Origin: Promethearchaeota archaeon
GTDB taxonomy: Archaea; Asgardarchaeota; Lokiarchaeia; Sigynarchaeales; MK-D1
Assembly: GCA_016839385.1 (NCBI GenBank)
Contig: JAEOUK010000068.1
Span: 1 to 8,419, forward strand
Length of the DNA: 8,419 bases
Reading direction: 5' to 3'
Shown here piece by piece: positions 1-7,055 of this stretch. Within the stretch, counting starts at the first letter, position 1. Every line of letters starts with the position of its first letter. The position numbers were made by a program, and so were the translations under genes. The notes under the pieces are model-generated. The model made no database searches, was not told the DNA's origin, and worked only from the letters and a program-made list of their open reading frames with translations.

Positions 1-630
1 GTATGGATACGGAATATTCTCATCTTTGTACATATCTTTATGCTTATCATCTGGTTGCCATGGCCTGTGAGGACTTTTATGGTGCACCATAATAAAGAAT
101 GGTTTATCTGCGTCCCGATTCCTTATCCAGTCCAAAGAGATATCAGTAATTAAGTCTGTTACATACCCCTTAAGTCGTTTCCATTTTCCAGACTTCCTCG
201 TATCATTTGAGATAAAAAACGGATTAAAGTAAAATCCCTGTGCAGGTAAGATATTGTAATAATCAAAACCAGAAGGTCGATTCTTTTTCTTGAAACCAAG
301 ATGCCATTTCCCGACCATTGCAGTTTGATATCCATTCTTTTGTAATTCTTTGGCAACATTTGGTAATGTGTTGTCTAAAGGAGTTCGTAATGTAGTTACA
401 CCCGTTATATGGGAATGTTTTCCTGTAAGTATCACAGCACGGCTGGGAGTGCAAATAGAATTAGTACAAAAGCAGTTATCAAGAATTATTCCCTCGGTTG
501 CTATTCGATCGATATTTGGAGTCTGATTAATAACGGGTCTCCCTTCCCAACGCTGTGTGTAACAACTCATTGCATGAGCTGCATGGTCATCGGACATAAT
601 GAAAATGATATTAGGCTTTTTTTCTCCCAT
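1..630 (-). CDS. Type I sulfatase, N-acetylglucosamine-6-sulfatase-like, 3' part beyond the window
   Basis: This gene encodes the N-terminal 210 residues of a formylglycine-dependent sulfatase, which hydrolyses sulfate esters. The frame is open from the start to base 1, so the C-terminal half, with the second pair of metal ligands, lies outside. Visible motifs are KPNIIFIMSDDH at the start (metal ligands Asp14, Asp15), the signature CTPSR at residues 60-64 (Cys60 is the formylglycine precursor), GKWH at 107-110, and HHKSPHRPW at 183-191, a likely substrate-site histidine region. The GYVTDLITD and HKSPHRPWQPD stretches resemble mucin-desulfating or GlcNAc-6-sulfatases, so a sugar 6-sulfate substrate is plausible but unproven. 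I chose the ATG at 630 because AGGA at 641-644 lies 10 nt upstream. An in-frame ATG at 639 would add three residues but sits almost on that AGGA. There is no signal peptide. It is the third gene of the sulfatase operon, 20 bp after the preceding stop. Confidence 0.9.
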   Translation of the reverse strand, partial: MGEKKPNIIFIMSDDHAAHAMSCYTQRWEGRPVINQTPNIDRIATEGIILDNCFCTNSICTPSRAVILTGKHSHITGVTTLRTPLDNTLPNVAKELQKNGYQTAMVGKWHLGFKKKNRPSGFDYYNILPAQGFYFNPFFISNDTRKSGKWKRLKGYVTDLITDISLDWIRNRDADKPFFIMVHHKSPHRPWQPDDKHKDMYKDENIPYPY

Positions 631-650
631 AAGGTTCATTTCCTGATCTT

Positions 651-2297
651 CTATGAAATTCGATTACTGGTCTCCTTCTTTGATAATCTAAGTCGTTCTT
701 TCTTCATTTTTCTTAGCTGTAATGCGACTCTAAGAAAAACTCTGAGATCAAAACGACCCATTCGTTCATCACTAGTCATTGGTACTACATCTGAAGTTTC
801 TTGATAATGATTTAGCATTTTATTTTGTAAATCGTGCAGTATTTCTTTCAAACTTGGATCATTAATGCGATTATCCAATTCTTGTGGATCAGTTTGTAAA
901 TCATATAACTCATCAAGTTCATAAAAACGCTTAACATATTTGTATCGACTCGTTCGAATCATCGTTGCTTTTGTGTGTTCAGGTCCTTTGCTTCTTTGTA
1001 ATTTTAAGCGGGGATAATATTGATTACTTGGGTTCAATTCCAGATCTGATTCAAGTTCCATACATTGAGTTTCATTTTTCAATCTCCCTCCTTCACAGAA
1101 GACTGCATATCGATGATCAGAAATAGAAGAATCCGCAATTATAGGTTGAAGGGACTTACCGAAATGCGAATGTCCTGATTTAAATCCTGCATATTCTTCA
1201 ACAGTTGCATAAAAATCGATTAATTCTACTAAAGAATCCCGAATTCCTGGATCTATATCATATCCTTTGGGTGGTTTGATCATAAGTGGTACGTTTACCA
1301 GACAATCTTCGAATGTATTTTGGTTCTTTTCGGCGATTCCGTAATCACCAGCAAAGTCCCCATGGTCACTGAATACAAAGATCGCTGTATTGTCATATTC
1401 TCCCATGTCTTTGAGAGTTTGGATCAACTCTCCAAACAAGTGATCAACCTTTGTCACCATGCCTAAATAAACCGCACGTAATTCATCCCATCGTTCTTCA
1501 GGCCAAGATTGAAGATGTTGGTGCTCTCTTAACCCTCGAATCATGGAGGGTTTCTTTTCTGCGTGTTCTGGATAGGGAATTCTAGGAGGAAGTTTTTTTC
1601 TATCAATCATACTATAATAAGGTTCCTCGATCGCGTAAGGAGGATGTGGTGCTATCAGACCGAGAAAAACACAAAATTGTTTTTTCTTTGGTCTTTTATG
1701 AATGAATTTTTTTGCTAAATTTACCGATACTTCATCGAGTCTAAAGATATCCAACCCATTCTTTTTCTCTTCAATTTTCCCTTCTAAAAACGAATAATAT
1801 TCATCATTTTGAATATCTTTCGAAGGTTTCTCTGCTTTTTTTATAATATTCGAAATAGTTTCCTTTACTCTATTTGCCCAACGTTTGTTTCCCCATCTCA
1901 ATTTTCTTCCTCGGTGCCTGATTTTAATTCCCATAACCTCATCAGCGATTTCTGAGTAATAATTCTTAAATTGAGCAGGCAGGAAATCATTTCGTAAGTT
2001 CAACCAGACGTAATAACCATGGTCCCTTAAATATTTGAATAACACAGGCTCATCTTCATGTAACATGTGATGCATCGTTCGATGTCCACGAACGTGAGGA
2101 TACAATCCAGTTAAAAAACTACAGCGTGATGGTACGCAAACCGGATTTTGACAAAATGCATTACGGAAAGATACTGCATCTTTAAGAAACTGATCAAAAT
2201 TAGGTGTGACAGCTGCGGGGTTGCCTAAATGATGGAGCGTATCCGCACGCATCTCATCTAGATTATAAATCAAAATGTTTGGTTTTTGAGTTGTCAT
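651..2297 (-). CDS. Type I sulfatase with an atypical GKxH region (548 aa)
   Basis: This is a complete formylglycine-dependent sulfatase of normal family length. The N-terminus KPNILIYNLDEMRAD supplies metal ligand Asp14. The signature CVPSR is at 54-58, with Cys54 as formylglycine precursor. IAPHPPY contains the expected active-site His217. FSDHGDFAGD provides Asp311 and His312, and Lys324 follows in GIAEK. The Asp-His pair is the arrangement seen in choline-sulfatase and phosphonate-monoester-hydrolase relatives rather than the Asp-Asn pair of arylsulfatase A. Where most sulfatases have GKxH, this protein has LNLRND near 99-104, so the usual lysine appears to be Arg102. A Lys/Arg-rich stretch spans about 124-162, and the C-terminus (about 517-542) is a basic, possibly helical tail. 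No signal peptide is visible. It is the middle gene of the operon. A weak AAAGGT lies 13 nt upstream of the start. The substrate cannot be named; a phosphodiesterase of the same fold is a less likely alternative. Confidence 0.93.
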   Translation of the reverse strand: MTTQKPNILIYNLDEMRADTLHHLGNPAAVTPNFDQFLKDAVSFRNAFCQNPVCVPSRCSFLTGLYPHVRGHRTMHHMLHEDEPVLFKYLRDHGYYVWLNLRNDFLPAQFKNYYSEIADEVMGIKIRHRGRKLRWGNKRWANRVKETISNIIKKAEKPSKDIQNDEYYSFLEGKIEEKKNGLDIFRLDEVSVNLAKKFIHKRPKKKQFCVFLGLIAPHPPYAIEEPYYSMIDRKKLPPRIPYPEHAEKKPSMIRGLREHQHLQSWPEERWDELRAVYLGMVTKVDHLFGELIQTLKDMGEYDNTAIFVFSDHGDFAGDYGIAEKNQNTFEDCLVNVPLMIKPPKGYDIDPGIRDSLVELIDFYATVEEYAGFKSGHSHFGKSLQPIIADSSISDHRYAVFCEGGRLKNETQCMELESDLELNPSNQYYPRLKLQRSKGPEHTKATMIRTSRYKYVKRFYELDELYDLQTDPQELDNRINDPSLKEILHDLQNKMLNHYQETSDVVPMTSDERMGRFDLRVFLRVALQLRKMKKERLRLSKKETSNRIS

Positions 2298-2330
2298 TTT
2301 TTTAGATTTTACCTTTCTATAATATTATTT

Positions 2331-4148
2331 TCATGCACCATGAATTCTCGGCATTAAATTTGACCGATAAGAAAGTTGCATGTATTCCCATACGACATGG
2401 AATAATTGCTGGATGGAAAATTCTTTCCAGATCTTTTCGTATTTTTCAAAATCCTCACTATTTCGTTTTGAGATAAATTTCAACATCAAACGAAGTTTTA
2501 ATTTTTCATAGCGGTGATCATTCCATAAATTCGTATTTTCATTAGGATCTTTCTTTAAATCAAACAGCTCTCCATATTCTTCTCCGTAGTAGAATGCAAT
2601 TTTAAAATGCTCAGTAATAAAGGTATTCATCAAAGTTTTAGTGGGAGATTGTCGAAATTCACAAATAATATGGTCTCGAGCTTCTTTTTGAGTACCATTA
2701 AAGACTTGAATTTGATTTATACCATTCATTTCTTTTGGAATTTCTAAACCCGCGTAAGAGAGTACTGTCGGGGCTACATCCATTAAAGAAACATATGAAT
2801 TAGAGTTTTTTCCTTTTTTTTGTGATTTCGGAATTCTGACAATAAGAGGTACTTTCATCCCATCATCGTAAGAAAATGGGCCCTTAAAGAATAATCCGTG
2901 ATTTCCTATAGTGTGATCACCATGATCACTGGTAAATAATATTATAGTATTTTCTTTTTGACCATTTTCCTCCAAATTAGATAGGATGTTACCAATGCAA
3001 TCATCAAGTAGGGATACTGAGCCGTAAATCGTTGCGATTGATTGTGCATGGTTTCTCTTTAAATTAACATGTGGATGCAATCCATGAATAGGATGGATTT
3101 TTTGTTCATTATCAATGAAATCTGTATAATAATCGATAATTGGAAACAGTTTTGTTAATCCCGGGATTTTCCGTAGGCGTGTAATGACTTTTTCTATATT
3201 AAAATTACTGTTAGAACCTTTTTCAGATGATTTTCGATCACTATGTATATTTCTTTTCATCTTCTGTTTCCATATTAGATATTGGAACCATGAAACAATC
3301 CTTACTATAGATTTCATGAACCTATTCTGAGTGATTTTGAGGATTGGATTTGAAGACCTATGTTCTTCTCTTCTTTTATAAGGTACTGATATTTTTTTAG
3401 GATCATGTAATGAAAACCACGGTTCTGGACAAATATTTGGATAATGGGGATCGCAAAAAGATACCCACATGAAGAAATTGTCTTCCGTTTCTTTGAATTG
3501 ATTTAATTGTTCAATGGTTTTTTCCTCAATCCATCGCGAATGGTGATATTTTTCAGGTAATTTCCACCGTTGAGGTAAATTTACACCCGTCAAGAATGAA
3601 AGTCTAGGTAGATTTCCAACTGGTTCTTCAAAATAATCACGCCAGTAAGGAATTTTTTCATCTAACCATAAAGCATAGTGTTCTCCTACTTCTGATGTGT
3701 TCCCATGTCCCCGATGCATTTCAACATGATCAAAACCATAGTAAGGTCCATGAAACTCACGCCAAAAGTCCAAATTACTCAAATTCTCAGTGGTTTCTAT
3801 GGAGGGATATTTTTCTGTTTTTGCGAGTGGCTCAAAGTGGGCTTTACCGATTAATATAGTTTTATATCCAGCTTCCTTCAGTAAATTTGTAAGTAATATA
3901 TTTTCTTCAGGATGCAATCTTGTCCCCAACGACCAAGCTCCATGTTGTGAAGGATATTTCCCTGTAAGAATTGATGCCCTAGATGGTGTACACGTTGGAT
4001 CAGTCGAGTAGCAGTTCGTAAACAGAGTACCCTCTTGTGCTAGTTTGTCTAAATTAGGTGTTTTAATTTCGGGATTGAGTTTTCCGATTGTTGACCAATG
4101 TTGTTGATCAGATGTGATCAGAATTATATTTGGTTTTTTCCTCGACAT
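2331..4148 (-). CDS. Type I sulfatase with a long basic insertion (605 aa), first gene of the operon
   Basis: This is a complete formylglycine-dependent sulfatase, longer than the usual 450-550 residues. Motifs in order are KPNIILITSDQQ (metal ligand Asp14), CTPSR at 53-57 (Cys53 is the formylglycine precursor), GKAH at 101-104 with the canonical Lys102 and His104, SFCDPHYP with His235, and TSDHGDH with Asp408 and His409, followed by Lys422 in FFKGPF. The C-terminal ELFDLKKDPNE is the usual sulfatase ending motif. All catalytic residues I can place are present, so it should be active once matured. Residues about 260-350 form an insertion rich in Lys, Arg and Ser between the His235 region and the SLLDDCIG helix; this accounts for the extra length. 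There is no signal peptide, so a cytoplasmic location is inferred. It leads the operon, and the next gene starts 33 bp after its stop. The start ATG is the first before KKPNI, with AGGG about 11 nt upstream. The substrate is unknown. Confidence 0.94.
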   Translation of the reverse strand: MSRKKPNIILITSDQQHWSTIGKLNPEIKTPNLDKLAQEGTLFTNCYSTDPTCTPSRASILTGKYPSQHGAWSLGTRLHPEENILLTNLLKEAGYKTILIGKAHFEPLAKTEKYPSIETTENLSNLDFWREFHGPYYGFDHVEMHRGHGNTSEVGEHYALWLDEKIPYWRDYFEEPVGNLPRLSFLTGVNLPQRWKLPEKYHHSRWIEEKTIEQLNQFKETEDNFFMWVSFCDPHYPNICPEPWFSLHDPKKISVPYKRREEHRSSNPILKITQNRFMKSIVRIVSWFQYLIWKQKMKRNIHSDRKSSEKGSNSNFNIEKVITRLRKIPGLTKLFPIIDYYTDFIDNEQKIHPIHGLHPHVNLKRNHAQSIATIYGSVSLLDDCIGNILSNLEENGQKENTIILFTSDHGDHTIGNHGLFFKGPFSYDDGMKVPLIVRIPKSQKKGKNSNSYVSLMDVAPTVLSYAGLEIPKEMNGINQIQVFNGTQKEARDHIICEFRQSPTKTLMNTFITEHFKIAFYYGEEYGELFDLKKDPNENTNLWNDHRYEKLKLRLMLKFISKRNSEDFEKYEKIWKEFSIQQLFHVVWEYMQLSYRSNLMPRIHGA

Positions 4149-4195
4149 GTTTCAATTTTCCCTAGTAGCAATCTCAATGCATTCTTAGATTTAAT

Positions 4196-4207
4196 GTAAT
4201 ATAAAAA
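4196..4207 (-). promoter_or_regulatory. Candidate TATA box of the sulfatase operon
   Basis: Read on the minus strand the site is TTTTTATATTAC, close to an archaeal TATA box, about 48 bp upstream of the first sulfatase ATG. Initiation about 25 bp downstream would leave a leader of roughly 25-30 nt containing the AGGG ribosome-binding site. The match was made by eye and the upstream BRE element is not clear. If the organism is a bacterium, this element could instead be part of a -10 region. Confidence 0.35.
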
Positions 4208-4217
4208 GAGTGTTTTG

Positions 4218-4229
4218 GAGAAATTTCTC
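4218..4229. promoter_or_regulatory. Perfect 12-bp palindrome upstream of the operon, possible operator
   Basis: GAGAAATTTCTC is a perfect inverted repeat without a spacer. It lies 10 bp upstream of the candidate TATA box in the sulfatase direction, where a dimeric regulator could bind. No regulator gene is present in the window. A 12-bp AT-rich palindrome can arise by chance a few times in a window of this size, so the position is the main argument. Confidence 0.25.
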
Positions 4230-4325
4230 ATTCCTTTTTTAAATAGTTTAAAGATGTTTACATCAATTCTACATCTTTATTCCGATTTTCACGCTACTTA
4301 ATCTATTTTTCCTACAAATTATTTT

Positions 4326-4340
4326 CGAAAGTTATTAATA
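4326..4340 (+). promoter_or_regulatory. Weak candidate BRE/TATA element for the epimerase-like gene
   Basis: CGAAA followed by TTATTAATA resembles an archaeal BRE plus TATA arrangement on the plus strand. It would give a leader of roughly 70 nt before the ATG at 4434. Competing AT-rich candidates lie at about 4351-4362 (CTATATAGG) and 4391-4402 (TTTTTTAATA), so the assignment is weak. Confidence 0.2.
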
Positions 4341-4433
4341 CATCAGATTCACTATATAGGTATAACAACTTACTATGTATTTTTAACAATATTTTTTAAT
4401 AAAGATCAATTGATACTGGGAATAACACGGAAA

Positions 4434-5399
4434 ATGACAAAAATATTACTCACAGGTGCATTTGGAAACATTGGTAGTGCGACATTAGAAGAATTACTAA
4501 CCAAAGGATATAATGTGACAGCTTTCGATCTAAATAATCGAAGGAATCGAACTATAGCTCGAAAATATCAAAAAAAAATTAAGATTATCTGGGGAGATTT
4601 AAGGAAAAAAGATGATTTAGTGTCTGCTATAAAAGGAAAAGATGCTGTAATTCACGTTGCCGGAATTATTCCTCCAATTGCTGATGTTCGGCCGAAATTG
4701 ACAGAACAAGTAAATGTTGGAGGAACAGAAAATATTGTTTCAGTTATGAAAGAGTATTCTCCAAACGCGAAACTAATCTTTACTAGTTCAATTTCTGTAT
4801 ATGGAGACCGCGTTCGTAATCCTTTTATTAAAAAAACTGACCCGTTTAGTCCTAATCTTGGAGATGTATACGCAAATAGTAAAATTAAAGCGGAAAAAAT
4901 AATTCAAGAATCCGGGATTAAATACGCAATATTCCGACTTGCTGCAATCATACCAACAACGTTTACATTAGATCCACTTATGTTCCATTATCCACTCAAA
5001 ACGAGTTTTGAGACATGTCATCCTAGAGATGTAGGTCTAGCTTTAACTAATGCAGTAGAAAACGAAGAAATTCTGAATGGAGCCTATTTAATAGGTGGTG
5101 GAGAGAAATGTAGAAAATCTTACAAAGAGTTTCTCGACGACGTATTGGAGATATTAGGTTTAGGAAGAAATCTCTTACCGCCTGAAGCTTTTGCTACTAA
5201 GGGTGCTCATTGTGGTTATTTGGATACTGAAGAATCCCAGAGAAAACTAAAATACCAGCGGTTTTCTTTACGTGATTTTTATAAATCTGTCAAAAAACGA
5301 TTCCGGTCAATTAAATTCTTTATTTGGATGTTTAAACCGGCTATTCGTCATTATTTATTGAATAAATCTGAATTTTACATGAAAAATCAAAATAATTAA
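4434..5399 (+). CDS. NAD(P)-dependent extended SDR, nucleotide-sugar epimerase/dehydratase-like (321 aa)
   Basis: This is an extended short-chain dehydrogenase/reductase of the kind that epimerises, dehydrates or reduces sugars, usually as nucleotide conjugates. The Rossmann start MTKILLTGAFGNIG has the nucleotide-binding glycines Gly8, Gly11 and Gly14. FDLNN with Asp32 at the end of the second strand favours NAD. GDL at 54-56 and HVAGI at 74-78 are family hallmarks. TSSISVYGD at 117-125 carries the catalytic serine region, and YANSK gives Tyr146 and Lys150 of the YxxxK pair. HPRDVGLAL near 196-204 is the usual C-terminal domain motif. The last 45 residues are basic and aromatic, ending in an amphipathic stretch not needed by the fold. 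I chose the ATG at 4434 over the in-frame ATG at 4410 because the shorter protein begins at the canonical first strand and no ribosome-binding site precedes 4410. The gene is divergent from the sulfatases. The substrate is unknown; a link to desulfated sugar is only inferred. Confidence 0.88.
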   Translation: MTKILLTGAFGNIGSATLEELLTKGYNVTAFDLNNRRNRTIARKYQKKIKIIWGDLRKKDDLVSAIKGKDAVIHVAGIIPPIADVRPKLTEQVNVGGTENIVSVMKEYSPNAKLIFTSSISVYGDRVRNPFIKKTDPFSPNLGDVYANSKIKAEKIIQESGIKYAIFRLAAIIPTTFTLDPLMFHYPLKTSFETCHPRDVGLALTNAVENEEILNGAYLIGGGEKCRKSYKEFLDDVLEILGLGRNLLPPEAFATKGAHCGYLDTEESQRKLKYQRFSLRDFYKSVKKRFRSIKFFIWMFKPAIRHYLLNKSEFYMKNQNN

Positions 5400-5415
5400 A
5401 AAATATCGTGATTTA

Positions 5416-5423
5416 TTTTTTTT
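5416..5423 (+). terminator. T-run, probable terminator of the epimerase-like gene
   Basis: Eight consecutive T residues within a longer T-rich stretch lie 17 bp after the stop codon, without an obvious preceding hairpin. This is the form typical of archaeal intrinsic termination. A bacterial Rho-independent terminator would need a GC-rich stem, which is absent. Confidence 0.45.
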
Positions 5424-5787
5424 CTCCAATATCTTCCAACCCTAGTTCTTATATCAGGTTGATCACATAGACCTTTATTATTTTAACACTTTTATGAACT
5501 ACTTTTTGACCTGTTGGTGTTTCTATTATGTAAAAAGAGTTCCCTCTTCCAGTAGTTGACTAACGTCGCAGATCTGATGTAAGTGTTATGATATTTAGCT
5601 TCACGTGGATAGAAACTTATAGAAAAACAGTTATAGGAGAAGTTCTTAGGTTTTCGTTAGTAATGTAATTCAACATGAGTCATAGTTCGTATAAACGAAG
5701 TTCCTATTTCCATATCACAAATATGAGATGAGATACATCAAAGCAAATTTGGAAAAATTACGATAATATGATAAAGGATTCCACTTT

Positions 5788-5791
5788 GGAG
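5788..5791 (+). promoter_or_regulatory. Ribosome-binding site of the maturase gene
   Basis: GGAG lies 10 nt before the ATG at 5802 and fits the anti-Shine-Dalgarno sequence. No in-frame ATG closer to the motif, or just upstream of 5802, competes with this start. Confidence 0.55.
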
Positions 5792-5801
5792 TAGTTTAAT
5801 A

Positions 5802-6995
5802 ATGGTAAAAAAACGCTGGTTCCCGAACTATCACATCATGCTTAAACCAACTGGTCCCATATGTAACCTCAAGTGTGAGTATTGCTATTATCTCCGCAAG
5901 CGTAAGTTTTATCCAGAATCTGTATTTAAGATGAAAGATAACGTGTTGGAGAAATTCACTAAAGAATATCTTGCTGCTCAATCTGGAGAAGAAGTAACAA
6001 TTGGATGGCAAGGAGGAGAACCTCTTCTAAGAGGAATTGATTTTTATAAAAAAGCAGTTGAATTCCAAAAAATATATAAAAAATCTAATCAAAAAATTGT
6101 AAATGCGTTTCAGACTAATGGAATCCTTTTAAATGATGAATGGGCAGAATTTATGCATGATAATGAATTTTTAATTGGAATTAGCATCGACGGACCAGCT
6201 AATATTCATAATATCTATCGACATGATAAAGAAGGAAACGATACTTTTGATAGAGTCATAAAAGGATTAAGATTTCTGCAGAAACATAAAGTAGAGTTCA
6301 ATATTCTAACAACAATTCACAAGGGAAACGTTGATCATGCTCTAGAAATTTACCGTTATTTTCGTGATGAATTACATACGGAATTCATGCAGTTTATTCC
6401 AATTGTTGAGCATACAAAGGATATAAAACTCCCACAAGGAAAATTTGTCAGTGAACGCACTGTTCCCGCGAAAAAATATGGAGATTTTCTTGTTGCAATA
6501 TTCATGGAATGGGTAAAGAAAGATGTTGGGAAAGTATTTGTCCAACTTTTTGATGTGACTTTAGGTTCATGGATGGGAGTTCAGGGAGGATTATGCGTGT
6601 TCCAACCCACTTGCGGTTTTGCATTAGTTTTAGAACATAATGGAGACCTATATTCTTGTGACCATTTTGTATACCCTGAGAATCGTTTAGGGAACATTAA
6701 GAAAAAATCGTTAGATGAAATGGTTAATTCGGGCAAACAGTTCACTTTTGGACGCAATAAGCTGAAGAAATTGCCACAATACTGTCTAAATTGTGATGTC
6801 AGGTTCGCTTGTCATGGAGGATGTCCAAAAAACCGGATAATTAGAACTCCAGACGGAGATCCCGGACTGAATTACCTGTGTGAAGGGTATAAACGCTTTT
6901 TTAAAATTACCACTCCGTATTTTCAAAAAATGGGAAAATATCTTCAAGAGGGTAAACTAGCTATGGAAATAATGAACGATTTTGATCCAGATTAA
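5802..6995 (+). CDS. anSME: Anaerobic sulfatase-maturating enzyme (radical SAM, SPASM domain; 397 aa)
   Basis: This enzyme oxidises the active-site Cys (or Ser) of type I sulfatases to formylglycine without oxygen, using S-adenosylmethionine and iron-sulfur clusters in the cytoplasm. The N-terminal YHIMLKPTGPICNLKCEYC is a hallmark of this subfamily and holds the radical SAM cluster cysteines Cys21, Cys25 and Cys28. GGEP at 71-74 binds SAM. The C-terminal SPASM region has the full set for two auxiliary clusters: Cys265, Cys271, Cys286, Cys328, Cys331, Cys337, Cys341 and Cys360. Asp287, right after Cys286 in YSCDHFVYPE, matches the catalytic aspartate of the Clostridium perfringens enzyme. Length is typical for the family. 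The three nearby sulfatases all carry Cys-type CxPSR sites and are its obvious substrates, although it is not in their operon. GGAG 10 nt upstream supports the start. Other SPASM peptide maturases are less likely given the subfamily-specific motifs. Confidence 0.96.
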   Translation: MVKKRWFPNYHIMLKPTGPICNLKCEYCYYLRKRKFYPESVFKMKDNVLEKFTKEYLAAQSGEEVTIGWQGGEPLLRGIDFYKKAVEFQKIYKKSNQKIVNAFQTNGILLNDEWAEFMHDNEFLIGISIDGPANIHNIYRHDKEGNDTFDRVIKGLRFLQKHKVEFNILTTIHKGNVDHALEIYRYFRDELHTEFMQFIPIVEHTKDIKLPQGKFVSERTVPAKKYGDFLVAIFMEWVKKDVGKVFVQLFDVTLGSWMGVQGGLCVFQPTCGFALVLEHNGDLYSCDHFVYPENRLGNIKKKSLDEMVNSGKQFTFGRNKLKKLPQYCLNCDVRFACHGGCPKNRIIRTPDGDPGLNYLCEGYKRFFKITTPYFQKMGKYLQEGKLAMEIMNDFDPD

Positions 6996-7025
6996 CATAA
7001 AAAACATCATTTGCCCTAAACATAG

Positions 7026-7041
7026 TTTTTTATTCATTTTT
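7026..7041 (+). terminator. T-rich stretch after the maturase gene, possible terminator
   Basis: Runs of six and five T residues separated by ATTCA lie 30 bp after the maturase stop, with no hairpin. They could end the maturase transcript in archaeal fashion. The next gene starts only 60 bp after the stop, so the two may equally be cotranscribed with partial termination between them. Confidence 0.25.
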
Positions 7042-7047
7042 GGAGAT
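7042..7047 (+). promoter_or_regulatory. Ribosome-binding site of the membrane protein gene
   Basis: GGAGAT lies 8 nt before the ATG at 7056. It is the best-spaced Shine-Dalgarno-like site in the window and supports that start. Confidence 0.55.
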
Positions 7048-7055
7048 ATCACAGT

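Larger units (their letters stand above)
5400..5801. other. 402-bp intergenic region without a convincing gene
   Basis: Stops are frequent in all frames, and the only plus-strand ATG frames are about 20 codons long with no ribosome-binding site. After the T-run come small elements: TTATAG twice (5617-5622 and 5631-5636); a 5-bp inverted repeat TTCGT/ACGAA at 5686-5699; and CATAT/ATATG at about 5710-5725. On the minus strand a 36-codon open stretch (5452-5559) has a protein-like composition but no start and is bounded by stops. It could be a remnant of a decayed gene or chance. The promoter of the maturase gene must lie near the right end, but I could not place it with confidence. Confidence 0.5.

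Noticed and set aside
159..454. Two short minus-strand frames near the left edge
   Set aside because: They lie in other frames of the partial sulfatase, which is open from 630 to 1 with strong family motifs.
409..804. A 131-codon plus-strand open frame opposite the sulfatase genes
   Set aside because: It spans the junction of two well-supported minus-strand sulfatases, has no recognisable domain, and is explained as an antisense shadow.
4410..4433. Upstream in-frame ATG of the epimerase-like gene
   Set aside because: The extra eight residues precede the canonical Rossmann start and no ribosome-binding site lies upstream of 4410.
5494..5559. A 21-codon plus-strand ORF in the intergenic region
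   Set aside because: It has no ribosome-binding site and no recognisable features; its length is expected by chance in AT-rich DNA.
5686..5699. Small hairpin TTCGT-ATAA-ACGAA as a possible structured RNA or terminator
   Set aside because: The stem is only 5 bp, is not extended by the flanks, and is not followed by a T-run.
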